64,000 nucleotides of DNA from positions 165,839-229,838 of the forward strand of contig CANJRG010000003.1 in NCBI GenBank assembly GCA_947476745.1. The letters run 5' to 3'. The notes beneath the pieces are model-generated. The model was not told the DNA's origin. It made no database searches and saw only the letters and a program-made list of their open reading frames with translations. This DNA comes from Acidimicrobiia bacterium (lineage in GTDB: Bacteria; Actinomycetota; Acidimicrobiia; Acidimicrobiales; CAIXPF01). The position numbers and the translations under genes were made by a program. Positions 1 through 7,335 of this stretch are shown one piece after another (the first letter of the stretch is position 1; every line of letters begins with the position of its first letter).

Positions 1-580
1 GCACCGCGAGCGCCGGCGGGACGAGGTAGGAGAAGAAGTAGCTGGCCCGTTCGACCCGGAACCGGGCGGACCCGACGGTGGTGGTGAGTTCGGACAACCG
101 GTAGCGGCGGCGGTGTCCGGCCCGTTCGTCGTGGTCGCTCCACAGGCCCTGGTAGGACGGAACGGTGACCAGCAGCAGCCCACCGGGTCGCAGGACCCGG
201 CGGTATTCGCGCAGCGCCACGCGGTCGTCGTCGAGGTGCTCGAGGACGTCGGAGCTGACCAGCAGGTCGGTGCAGCCGTCGGCGAAGGGCAGCTGCTCTG
301 CGGCGGCGGCGAGGACCGATCCCTGCGGATGGTGCCGGGCGTAGGCCAGGGCGTCCTCGGAGAGGTCGGTGCCGGCGACGCGCCGGGCGCCGAGCTCGCG
401 CAGCACGGCCATGGTCTCGCCGGTGCCGCAGCCGACGTCGAGCGCGGTCGTTCCCGGTTGGACCCGGCCAGCCAGCAGCTGCCGGAACAGCTCGCGTCGG
501 GCTTCGTACCACCAGTGCCCGGTGGCGCGTTGGGCCATGACCGCGAAGTACTCGGCATCGGGCTGGCGTTCGGGGTTCAT
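1..580 (-). CDS. class I SAM-dependent methyltransferase (partial, runs off window start)
   Basis: The minus-strand frame opens with ATG at 580-578, sharing ATGA with the stop of the preceding methyltransferase, and stays open to base 1, so the C-terminus is missing. Translation begins MNPERQPDAEYFAVMAQRAT and then shows the SAM-binding motif I ALDVGCGTGETMAVL (about residues 46-60), an acidic motif II at GTDLSEDAL, and the post-motif LVSSDVLEHLDDD followed by RVLRPGGLLLVTVP. This is the Methyltransf_11 pattern. The substrate is unknown. Its place at the end of a run of glycosyltransferase and deacetylase genes suggests modification of a cell-surface glycan or lipid (inference). Family call is firm; the role is not. 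Confidence 0.85.
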   Translation of the reverse strand, partial: MNPERQPDAEYFAVMAQRATGHWWYEARRELFRQLLAGRVQPGTTALDVGCGTGETMAVLRELGARRVAGTDLSEDALAYARHHPQGSVLAAAAEQLPFADGCTDLLVSSDVLEHLDDDRVALREYRRVLRPGGLLLVTVPSYQGLWSDHDERAGHRRRYRLSELTTTVGSARFRVERASYFFSYLVPPALAV

Positions 581-1251
581 CGGGCCTGCCCGCACAAGAG
601 CAGGTGGGGGTGAGGGTAGCCCCGGTCGAGGCGTTGGCGGGTGGTGGTCAGCCCGGCGGCATGCAGGGTGTCGACGAGGTCGTCGACGGCCACGAACCGC
701 ACGACCTCGCCCTGGGTCACCTTGGCCACGCGGGTCGCGGCCAGCTCCTGGGTGCGGGCCAGGCGGTACTTCCATGCCGGCCGGGTGTCGATCTCCTTGA
801 TGACCAGCGACCCGCCCGGGCGCAGCGCCGCGGCGCAGGCCCGAACCAGCTCGAGGGCGGCGTCGGCGCCGAGCAGGTACAGCACGTCGCAGATCACGAC
901 TGCGTCCCAGCTCTGGCCGGGCGGCGGCCGCCAGCCGGCGGCGACGGCGGCGAAGCTGACCCGTCCGGCATCCTCGAGCGCCGCGGCGGCTCGGTCGGCC
1001 TCGCCGATCTTGGCCACGTCGACGTCGACGCCGTGGACCTCGCGGCCGGGTTCGGCGGCGGCGAGCACCAGCGAGAGCAGGCCGTGGCCGCAACCGACGT
1101 CGAGGATGCGTCCGTGGCGTGGCACGGCCGCTTCGACCGCGGCGAGCGGCGCGCTGAGCCAGCGCACCAGGACATGGGTGCGGGTGCTGCGGGGAAGGCC
1201 GCGGTAGCAGCGCAGCGCGGTGCGGGCGGCCGGGGTCAGACGGAGGCTCAT
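577..1251 (-). CDS. class I SAM-dependent methyltransferase
   Basis: This 224-residue protein carries motif I as ILDVGCGHGLLSLVLAAAEP (about residues 48-67) and an acidic motif II, HGVDVDVAKIGEAD. DAVVICDVLYLLG and ALRPGGSLVIKEIDT form the later strands of the Rossmann-like fold. It starts at 1251, ten bases after the stop of the ChbG deacetylase, and its TGA overlaps the ATG of the next methyltransferase, so the two are probably translationally coupled. The substrate cannot be read from the sequence. The setting with GT2, GT-C and deacetylase genes suggests sugar or lipid methylation (inference). Confidence 0.85.
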   Translation of the reverse strand: MSLRLTPAARTALRCYRGLPRSTRTHVLVRWLSAPLAAVEAAVPRHGRILDVGCGHGLLSLVLAAAEPGREVHGVDVDVAKIGEADRAAAALEDAGRVSFAAVAAGWRPPPGQSWDAVVICDVLYLLGADAALELVRACAAALRPGGSLVIKEIDTRPAWKYRLARTQELAATRVAKVTQGEVVRFVAVDDLVDTLHAAGLTTTRQRLDRGYPHPHLLLCGQAR

Positions 1252-1261
1252 CGGTGGCGGC

Positions 1262-2092
1262 TCAGAGATCGGCGAAGGAGCCGAGGACGAACCCGCGCCG
1301 GCGGATGTGTTCGGTGATCGTTGGGTCGCACAGCGCCGCGAGCTCGTCGGGCCAGCGGAAGCCCCAGCGGTAGCGGTCGCGGTCGGGATCCTCGGCGAGT
1401 CCGGGATGGCAGCCGATCTCGGCCGAGGCGACCGGGCCGAGGGCCTGCAGTACCGCCCGCAGGCGGTCGAGGTCGAGCGCGCCCGACTCGTTGAGACCGG
1501 CGAAGATCTGCGGCTGGCGCAGGCCGTTGGCGCGTGCCGCGGCGGCGAGCTGGTCGGCGAGGCGGTTCAGCAGGAAGGCCTTGGCGCCGCGGGCCGAGCT
1601 ACGGGGCACCCGGATGGCGTCGATACCGTGGTCGCGAGCCAAGTCGAGCACGACTCGGCGGACCACCGGCCACAGGTGCAGGTGCTGGTGGGTGTCGACG
1701 TGGGTGGGTACGACGCCGGCATCCTCGATGCGGCGCAGCTGTGCGCCGAGCTCGGCGCGGACCTCACCGGGGTCGATGCGGCCGGCGCTCGCCCGGGGCA
1801 GGAACTGCTTCCACGACGCCCAGAAGCGGCCACGGGCGTCGACGAGGGAGGGGATTTCCCGGGCGCTGAGCAGCGGCGGGTCCTCGCCGACGAGGGCGAA
1901 GTGGACGCCGATGCCGAGGCCGTTGCGGTCCGCGCCGCGCCAGCAGGCCACGGCGTCGTCGAAGGCCGGGGCCACCGCCAGCATCGAGGTCGAGGTGATG
2001 ACCCCGTGCTCGAACCCGTGGACGATGCCACGGTTCACCCCGGGTGTGAGACCGAAATCGTCGGCGTTGACGATCAGCAGAGCCGGGTTCAT
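1262..2092 (-). CDS. ChbG/HpnK (YdjC) family carbohydrate deacetylase
   Basis: The 276-residue protein starts MNPALLIVNADDFGLTPGVN. The NADDFG aspartate pair and the later THVDTHQHLHLWP supply the Asp and His metal ligands of the YdjC/ChbG deacetylase fold. The family removes N-acetyl groups from amino sugars (ChbG on chito-oligosaccharides, HpnK on hopanoids, NaxD on polyprenyl-phosphate GalNAc). I chose the ATG at 2092 because it overlaps the stop of the upstream glycosyltransferase as ATGA and puts the NADDFG motif at the usual distance from the N-terminus. A longer frame to 2134 exists but would overlap that gene. Next to a GT2 and a GT-C gene, it may act on a lipid-linked amino sugar (inference). 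A paralogue without the aspartates lies at the window end. Confidence 0.9.
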   Translation of the reverse strand: MNPALLIVNADDFGLTPGVNRGIVHGFEHGVITSTSMLAVAPAFDDAVACWRGADRNGLGIGVHFALVGEDPPLLSAREIPSLVDARGRFWASWKQFLPRASAGRIDPGEVRAELGAQLRRIEDAGVVPTHVDTHQHLHLWPVVRRVVLDLARDHGIDAIRVPRSSARGAKAFLLNRLADQLAAAARANGLRQPQIFAGLNESGALDLDRLRAVLQALGPVASAEIGCHPGLAEDPDRDRYRWGFRWPDELAALCDPTITEHIRRRGFVLGSFADL

Positions 2093-2850
2093 CGAGCGGC
2101 GCGCTGCGCCTTGAGCTCGGGGTACAGCTGCCACATCTCGCGCAAGATCTTGACGATCACCGCCGGCGAGGACAGGGTCGATTCGCCACGGGAGCGGGGA
2201 AAGTAGTCCACACCGAACTGAATGGTATGGAACCCTGCAGCATCGGCCTTGCAGAGCAGTTCGGCGTCGATGAAGCTGCCTTCGCTGTGCAGCTCGACCT
2301 TGTCGAGCACGGCGCGGCGCATCAGCTTGAAGGCGAAGTTCACGTCACGGACCCGTACGCCGTACAGCAGCCGGATCAACGTGTTGTAGGCGTAGCTGTA
2401 CACCGCCCGGCGGGGCCCTTCGCCGGTGCGGTCGAAGCGGTAGGCGGAGACCACGTCGGCTTCGTAGAAGCGCAACAGGCGCATGGCCTTGATGCTGTCG
2501 AGCAGGTCGAAGGGCAGGTCGGCGTCGGTGTAGAGCACGAAGTCGCCCTTGGCGGTGGCGAACGCGGTCTGCAGGGTGCCGCCGAGTTTGCGGTTGGCCG
2601 GGTGGTGGACCACCACGAGGGTGGGCACCTCGAGGACGAGCCGGTCGGCGATGGCGCCGGTGGCGTCGGTCGAGGCGTCGTTCACCAGCACGATTTCGTA
2701 GGCGGAGACCTCACCCTCGGCGACGAGGCGATCGCCCGCCTCGCGGGCTGCGGCGACGGTCCGTTGGATGATGGCCTCCTCGTTCCACATGGGGAACACG
2801 AAGGAGAACAGGCCTTGGGGTGTCGGCAGCTCGGAACTGGCAGGCTCCAC
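2089..2850 (-). CDS. GT2 family glycosyltransferase, dolichyl-phosphate-mannose-synthase-like
   Basis: 253 residues from a GTG start. It has the GT-A start FVFPMWNEEAIIQRTV, then VLVNDASTDATG, and the DxD motif LYTDADLPFD (about residue 110). This is the pattern of DPM1, ArnC and PpgS-type enzymes that load a nucleotide sugar onto a polyprenyl phosphate. No C-terminal membrane helices are present, so it is a soluble or peripheral catalytic unit. The stop overlaps the start of the ChbG deacetylase, so a lipid-linked product could be deacetylated next. The GT-C transferase precedes it by 63 bases. Sugar and acceptor are not determined by the sequence. Confidence 0.88.
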   Translation of the reverse strand: MEPASSELPTPQGLFSFVFPMWNEEAIIQRTVAAAREAGDRLVAEGEVSAYEIVLVNDASTDATGAIADRLVLEVPTLVVVHHPANRKLGGTLQTAFATAKGDFVLYTDADLPFDLLDSIKAMRLLRFYEADVVSAYRFDRTGEGPRRAVYSYAYNTLIRLLYGVRVRDVNFAFKLMRRAVLDKVELHSEGSFIDAELLCKADAAGFHTIQFGVDYFPRSRGESTLSSPAVIVKILREMWQLYPELKAQRAAR

Positions 2851-2913
2851 GTCGGAAGCCTAGGCGATCGATTCGTCCTGGCCGGGGACCCGCCGGCGCC
2901 GGCCGGGCGGGGT

Positions 2914-4221
2914 TCAGGCCACGTAGTAGCCGCGTCCGTACAGGTGGCTCCATGCCAGCAGCAGCAGCCCGGAGGCGATGAGTACGCAGCGCCGGGTCCG
3001 CACCGGTTTGCCGGCCAACCACAGCCCGCCCCAGGCGAACAGCGGGAATGCCGCGAGCAGGTAGCGGCCGAGTCCCTGGAAGTCCTTGCTGCCGAGGACC
3101 GGGATGGCCAGCGAGACGGCCACCAGGGTGGCGTAGCCCCAGCCGAAGCTGCGGCGGATGCGGGGGACCAGCAGCAGCGAACCCATGGCCAGGGCGCCCT
3201 GGACCAGGCAGCCGATGATGTACAGCCAGCGTTCCTTGAACTTCAGCACGATGATCCCGGCGAGGTGCAGCTTCAGCCAGGTGACCGGTCCGCTCGGCTG
3301 CTTCCAGTACCTCTGCACCGTCGAGAACAGCAGCGGATCACCCCAGCGCCACCACAGGTAGCCGCTGTAGGCGCAGAACCCGGCGGCGGACAGCAGCACG
3401 AAGGCGTCGCTGGGCTGCAGTTTCCGCCAGTCGATGCCGACGGGCAGTTCCCAGGTGCGGCCGCGCCAGGTGCGGGTGGTGGTGCGCAAGGCGCCGCGCC
3501 GTTCGATCTGGCGGACGGCCAGGGCGATGACCACCGCGGGCCCGACCGGTCGGGTGGCGGCGGCGAGAGCCCCGAAGATGCCGGCGAGCAGGGTTCGGTC
3601 GCGCTCGATGGCGGTGAAGGCGGCGAGGGTGGTGGCCAGGAACAGTGCGTCGGCGTACACCGCACCGCACAGGTACCAGGCATAGGGGTAGAGCAGCAGC
3701 AGGGCCAGGGCGAGTTTCTGGGCCGGGGGATCGAGGCGTTCGCCGCACCAGCGCCAGAACAGCATCACCGCCAGCAGGCCACAGGTGACGGTGATGGCGA
3801 TGCCGGCGCCGAAGCTCGAACCGAACGTTTGGTGCAGCGCCCGGATCAGCAGCGGGTACAGCGGAAAGAAGGCGACGTTGGACTGCTCGCCCCCGATGAG
3901 CCGGTAGCCGTGTTCGGCGATGTCGCGGTACCAGCCGGCGTCGAACTGGACCCAGCCGGTGAGCCAACTCGAACCGGGGAAGCTTGCATGGAGGTGTTCC
4001 TTGGAGTGCCCGAAGAAGGCGTCCGCGGCCCAGACCCAGGCGCTGAGCGCTGCGGCCAGGGCGATGAACGAGGCCGCAGCGAGTGCGGTGCCGCGCCCGT
4101 TGCCGCGCCCCGCGCCGTGCCGAACCGGGGTCGGGCCGGGGGTCGGGGCCGGCTCGGACCGGGCGTCGGCAGGTTCGGGAGCGGCCACGGGATTCACGCT
4201 ACGCAACCGGCGCCTCGCCAT
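2914..4221 (-). CDS. PIG-V-like GT-C family mannosyltransferase, integral membrane
   Basis: 435 residues. A Pro/Ala-rich cytoplasmic tail (1-45) is followed by roughly ten hydrophobic segments. The first extracytoplasmic loop has FDAGWYRDIAEHGY and NVAFFPLYPLLIR, and the loop near residue 215 has AATRPVGPAVV. This is the signature of bacterial PIG-V/GT76-like transferases that use polyprenyl-phosphate sugars on the outer face of the membrane. The ATG at 4221 lies 13 bases after the RidA stop, so it appears co-transcribed with alcohol dehydrogenase and RidA upstream and GT2, deacetylase and methyltransferases downstream. Acceptor and donor are unknown. The pairing with a DPM-like GT2 suggests the GT2 product is its donor (inference). 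Confidence 0.8.
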   Translation of the reverse strand: MARRRLRSVNPVAAPEPADARSEPAPTPGPTPVRHGAGRGNGRGTALAAASFIALAAALSAWVWAADAFFGHSKEHLHASFPGSSWLTGWVQFDAGWYRDIAEHGYRLIGGEQSNVAFFPLYPLLIRALHQTFGSSFGAGIAITVTCGLLAVMLFWRWCGERLDPPAQKLALALLLLYPYAWYLCGAVYADALFLATTLAAFTAIERDRTLLAGIFGALAAATRPVGPAVVIALAVRQIERRGALRTTTRTWRGRTWELPVGIDWRKLQPSDAFVLLSAAGFCAYSGYLWWRWGDPLLFSTVQRYWKQPSGPVTWLKLHLAGIIVLKFKERWLYIIGCLVQGALAMGSLLLVPRIRRSFGWGYATLVAVSLAIPVLGSKDFQGLGRYLLAAFPLFAWGGLWLAGKPVRTRRCVLIASGLLLLAWSHLYGRGYYVA

Positions 4222-4234
4222 CGGGCACCGTTGG

Positions 4235-4636
4235 TCAGCCGATGACGGCGATGGCCTCGATCTCGATCAGCCACTCCGGTGCGGCCAGGGCGGAGACCCC
4301 CACCAGGGTGCTCGCCGGCGGGTTGTCGGTCGGCAGGTACTTCGAGCGCACCGCAGCGATGGTGGCACGGTCCTCGGGCTTGTAGCCGACGACGAAGGTG
4401 GTGATTTTCACGACGTCGGCAAAGGTGGCGCCGGCGGCGGCCAGGGCGGTCTGGAGGTTCTGCATGACCTGTTCGGTCTGTGCCTGGAGGTCGCCCACGC
4501 CGACGGGGCGACCACCGGCGTCGATGGCGATCTGGCCCGAGATGTAGAGCGTCTCGGCGCCTCTGACTCCGACGACGTGGGTGTAGGTAGGGCTGTTGGA
4601 CAGGCCCTCGGGACGGATGTGGCGCAGTTCGGACAT
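4235..4636 (-). CDS. RidA (YjgF/YER057c/UK114) family protein
   Basis: 133 residues starting MSELRHIRPEGLSNSPTYTH, with an AGGAGA ribosome site about nine bases before the ATG. The family core ETLYISGQIAIDAGG...DLQAQTEQVMQNLQTALAAAG and the C-terminal IEIEAIAV are clear. The position of E. coli RidA Arg105 (PARSCVEV), needed for 2-aminoacrylate deamination, reads PASTLVGV here, so the arginine is absent. That places it with arginine-less Rid subgroups of unknown chemistry. It lies between a zinc alcohol dehydrogenase and a GT-C gene, and a second RidA domain is fused to a crotonase just across the divergent promoter region. Confidence 0.9.
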   Translation of the reverse strand: MSELRHIRPEGLSNSPTYTHVVGVRGAETLYISGQIAIDAGGRPVGVGDLQAQTEQVMQNLQTALAAAGATFADVVKITTFVVGYKPEDRATIAAVRSKYLPTDNPPASTLVGVSALAAPEWLIEIEAIAVIG

Positions 4637-4662
4637 GGGGGTCTCCTGGGGTGGGAACGGGG

Positions 4663-5715
4663 TCAGGCCGTCGGCCCGTTCGGCTCGACGACGATCTTCA
4701 CGTGCTGTTCGGGCTGGGCCAGCGTGTCGAACGCGCCGGGTGCGCCGTCGACGTCGACCCGGCCGGTGACCAGGGGGGCGACGTCGATGCGGCCGGAGGC
4801 TATGCCGTCGAGGCTGGCGGCGAACTCCTCGGCGTTCCAGCCGAGGACGAACTTGACGGTGAGCTGGCGGGAGATGGCGATGGTGGGCTCGATGACGTCG
4901 GGTTCCATGCACAGCCCGACCACCACCAGCTCGCTACGCGAGGGCGCGGAGCGCATGGTGTTGGCGATCATGCCAGGAACGCCGACGGCTTCGAAGATGA
5001 CCGCAGGGCCGCGCCCGCCTGCGCCGCGCCAGGCGTCGACGGCGGGCTGCTCGCGGGGGTCGACCACGACCTCGGCGCCCATCATCTCGGCGAAACGGCG
5101 CCGGATCGGCGAGAAGTCGGCGGCGACGATGCGCTGCACGCCCTGCAGGCGGAGCGCGGCGATCACGGCCAGGCCGACCGGACCGCAGCCCAGCACGATG
5201 GCGCTGCCGGCGGCGACCGCGCTCGAGGCGTTGACGGCGTGCAGGCCGACAGCGAGCGGTTCGGTCAGGGCGGCGTGTACCGGGTTCGTACCGTCGGGAA
5301 TGGCCAGCACGCCGCCGGCGTCGACCACCACCCGCTGGGCGTAGGCCCCCGGGAAGCTGTTGTGGTAGCCGACCGAGCAGGGGCGGTTGCCGTCACGCAC
5401 CATTGGGTGGGCGACGACGGCGGTGCCGGGGGCGAGGGGGTTGGCGGCGGAGCCGTCGATGACGGGCCCGTACTCGAGTACCCGGGCGGAGAACTCGTGT
5501 CCCATGACCAGGTCCTGGTCAGGGTCGAAGGCGAACAGGGTCATGCCCGAGGCCTTGGCCGCCTCGGTGAAGCTGCGGGCGTGACGGGCGCAGTGCAGGT
5601 CGCTGCCGCAGATGCCGCAGGCGATGGTCTCGAGCAGGACCTGGCCGGGGCCGGGGGTGGGCTCGGCCACGTCGTCCACCACCATCTGGCCGTTTCGAAG
5701 GATGGCGGCGCGCAT
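4663..5715 (-). CDS. zinc-binding medium-chain alcohol dehydrogenase
   Basis: 350 residues, MDR superfamily. Catalytic zinc ligands are visible as GICGSDLH (Cys36) and MGHEF (His73/Glu74). GCGPVGLA (about 176-183) is the NAD(P)-binding Rossmann turn, followed by VAADFSPIRR. The four-cysteine structural zinc lobe expected between residues 90 and 115 is missing (only one Cys, in RPCSVG), as in some NADP- or polyol-type members. It is the first gene of the long minus-strand run and diverges from the crotonase-RidA fusion across a 324-base gap. Linked RidA and crotonase genes suggest a catabolic oxidation step (inference); the substrate is unknown. Confidence 0.9.
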   Translation of the reverse strand: MRAAILRNGQMVVDDVAEPTPGPGQVLLETIACGICGSDLHCARHARSFTEAAKASGMTLFAFDPDQDLVMGHEFSARVLEYGPVIDGSAANPLAPGTAVVAHPMVRDGNRPCSVGYHNSFPGAYAQRVVVDAGGVLAIPDGTNPVHAALTEPLAVGLHAVNASSAVAAGSAIVLGCGPVGLAVIAALRLQGVQRIVAADFSPIRRRFAEMMGAEVVVDPREQPAVDAWRGAGGRGPAVIFEAVGVPGMIANTMRSAPSRSELVVVGLCMEPDVIEPTIAISRQLTVKFVLGWNAEEFAASLDGIASGRIDVAPLVTGRVDVDGAPGAFDTLAQPEQHVKIVVEPNGPTA

Positions 5716-6039
5716 GGAAACTCCTTGTTGCTTCGGCGAATCGAGCTCACGCTAGGCGAGTCGCCTCGACGGCGCGTTCCGGACCGATGGTGAGCTCTAC
5801 GGAACGTGAGATGTGAACACATTCACGCGCTCAGAGTGCTCTTTCCGGCGACGGTGGCTGGCACGGTCGGCGTTCGATCTCGCTGTTCCAACCCGTTGTG
5901 GCGAATCGCCGTCGATTCGCCGCAACGGGTCGCAGCGCGGTCGGGTCCCGTGGCGTTCAAACGCGGAGAGTGGGTAAATCGCGCGTTGGGTGGCTTCGTT
6001 GGCGGTGCGTGGGCAGTTGCCGCCTGGCAGGATGCAGGC
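5716..6039. other. divergent intergenic region between alcohol dehydrogenase and crotonase-RidA genes
   Basis: 324 bases with no supportable gene. Frames that stay open here on both strands have no family features and would extend the crotonase N-terminus by about 80 low-complexity residues. It must hold promoters for both divergent transcripts, but I could not pick convincing -35/-10 pairs. The one clear structure is the long stem-loop at 5891-5930, annotated separately. The A/T-richer stretch 5800-5825 near the dehydrogenase side is a plausible promoter site. Confidence 0.6.
5891..5930. repeat. 18-bp inverted repeat (perfect except one G-U pair), 4-base loop
   Basis: The left arm ACCCGTTGTGGCGAATCG (5891-5908) pairs with CGATTCGCCGCAACGGGT (5913-5930) around the loop CCGT. 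Only one position is a T-G wobble. There is no following T-run, and it lies 110 bases before the crotonase-RidA start in a divergent promoter region. It may therefore be an operator, an mRNA leader structure or a dispersed palindromic element. The arm sequence CGATTCGCC-CAACGGG recurs in the repeat-rich gap at 17273-17290 with 16 of 18 bases identical, which favours a dispersed repeat (inference). Confidence 0.75.
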
Positions 6040-7260
6040 ATGAACGACGAGCTCTGCCTGTACGAGGTCCGCGACGGGGTGGCGGTGGTGACGCTCAACC
6101 GTCCCGAGCGCAACAACGGCATGAACGGTGATCTCGAGGTCGCCTTCCTCTCCCGGCTGCTGCAGGCCGCCGCCGACGATGCCGCGCGGGCCATCGTCAT
6201 CACCGGGACCGGCAAGGCGTTCTGCCCCGGTGCCGATCTCGCCGGTGGCCCGGGGGCGAGCAGCGAGCCGCTGCCCAACACCAAGATCCCCGTCGACGTG
6301 GCCCGGCGCATCGCCAAGCCGCTCATCGCCGCCATCAACGGTGGGTGTGCCGGGGTCGGCCTGGTGCAGGCCCTGTACTGCGATGTCCGTTTCGCCGATG
6401 CCGGAGCCAAGTTCACGTGCGCCTTCCCGCGCCGTGGCCTGGTCGCCGAGTACGGCATCGCCTGGATGCTGCCCCGCCTGGTGGGCAGGGGTGCCGCCAC
6501 CGACCTGCTGTTGTCGGGCCGCACCTTCACCGCCGAGGAGGCCCTACGCCTCGGTGTGGTCAGCCGGGTGTGCGAGCCGGGCACGGTCCTGCAGGAGGCC
6601 GTGGCCTATGCCCGGGACCTGGCGGTGAACGTGTCGCCGGCGTCGATGGCCACCATCAAGCGTCAGCTCGAGCGCTACGAGTGGATGGACTGGGACGGTG
6701 CGCTGGCCGATTCGCACACCTTGATGCGCCAGTCGATGGGTCAGGCCGACGTCATCGAGGGCATCGGGGCCTTCGTCGAGCGTCGCGAGCCGTCGTTCGT
6801 GCCGTTGGGCCAGGGCAGCCACTTCCCGTGGATGGACCGGCCCGACCCGGCCGGCTCTGCGGTGAAGGGTCTGACCCCCGACGGCCTGAGCAAGGCGGCC
6901 GGGTTCTTCCACGCGGTCGAATCGGCCGGTGGCCGGCTGGTGTCCATCGCCGGGCAGGTGTCCCGTGACGGCGACGGCAACATCGTCGGGGTCGGCGACC
7001 TCGCGACGCAGACCGCACAGGCCTACGCCAACGTGGAGAAGGCCCTCGCAGCGGCCGGTCTGCATCCCCGGGACGTGGTCCGCCTGAACTACTACGTCGT
7101 CGGCCTCGACCCCGAGAAGTCGGCCCAGTTCGGTGCCGGCGCTGCGTTGGCCAAGGCCGCCGGGGTGAACCTGCCCAAGGCCGCGGCGACGATGGTGGGT
7201 GTCACCGCCCTGGCCGATCCCGCCTACCTGGTGGAGATCGAGGCCCTCGCCGTCCGCTGA
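6040..7260 (+). CDS. crotonase (enoyl-CoA hydratase/isomerase) fused to a RidA domain
   Basis: One uninterrupted 406-residue protein. Residues 1-255 are a crotonase: oxyanion-hole segments FCPGADL (61-67) and INGGCAGVGL (99-108), then RRGLVAEYGIAWMLPRLVG. The two glutamates of classical hydratase (Glu144/Glu164 of the rat enzyme) align with Val and Phe; Glu137 in VAEYG may be the acid/base residue. Residues about 275-406 are a complete RidA fold (LVSIAGQVSRDGDGNIVGVG, then VEIEALAVR) lacking the Arg105 equivalent (AAATMVGV). I chose ATG 6040 because it puts the crotonase N-terminus at normal length. A stem-loop follows the stop. The fusion, with a free RidA and a dehydrogenase opposite, suggests a catabolic pathway for a nitrogen-bearing or enol/imine acyl-CoA (inference). 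Confidence 0.9.
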   Translation: MNDELCLYEVRDGVAVVTLNRPERNNGMNGDLEVAFLSRLLQAAADDAARAIVITGTGKAFCPGADLAGGPGASSEPLPNTKIPVDVARRIAKPLIAAINGGCAGVGLVQALYCDVRFADAGAKFTCAFPRRGLVAEYGIAWMLPRLVGRGAATDLLLSGRTFTAEEALRLGVVSRVCEPGTVLQEAVAYARDLAVNVSPASMATIKRQLERYEWMDWDGALADSHTLMRQSMGQADVIEGIGAFVERREPSFVPLGQGSHFPWMDRPDPAGSAVKGLTPDGLSKAAGFFHAVESAGGRLVSIAGQVSRDGDGNIVGVGDLATQTAQAYANVEKALAAAGLHPRDVVRLNYYVVGLDPEKSAQFGAGAALAKAAGVNLPKAAATMVGVTALADPAYLVEIEALAVR

Positions 7261-7271
7261 CACGTCCTGTA

Positions 7272-7305
7272 CCCGGTTGTCATACCTAGGGGTATGGCAA
7301 CCGGG
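7272..7305 (+). terminator. 15-bp stem-loop after the crotonase-RidA stop codon
   Basis: CCCGGTTGTCATACC (7272-7286) and GGTATGGCAACCGGG (7291-7305) form a 15-bp stem with one T-G pair and the loop TAGG. It begins 12 bases after the stop codon, the usual place for a terminator or mRNA-end structure, although no T-run follows. It contains the possible start codon ATG at 7294, which would be buried in the stem; this is one reason to prefer a downstream start for the next gene. Confidence 0.5.
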
Positions 7306-7335
7306 CCGGGCGCCGACCGGCGTGCTCCTGCCAAG

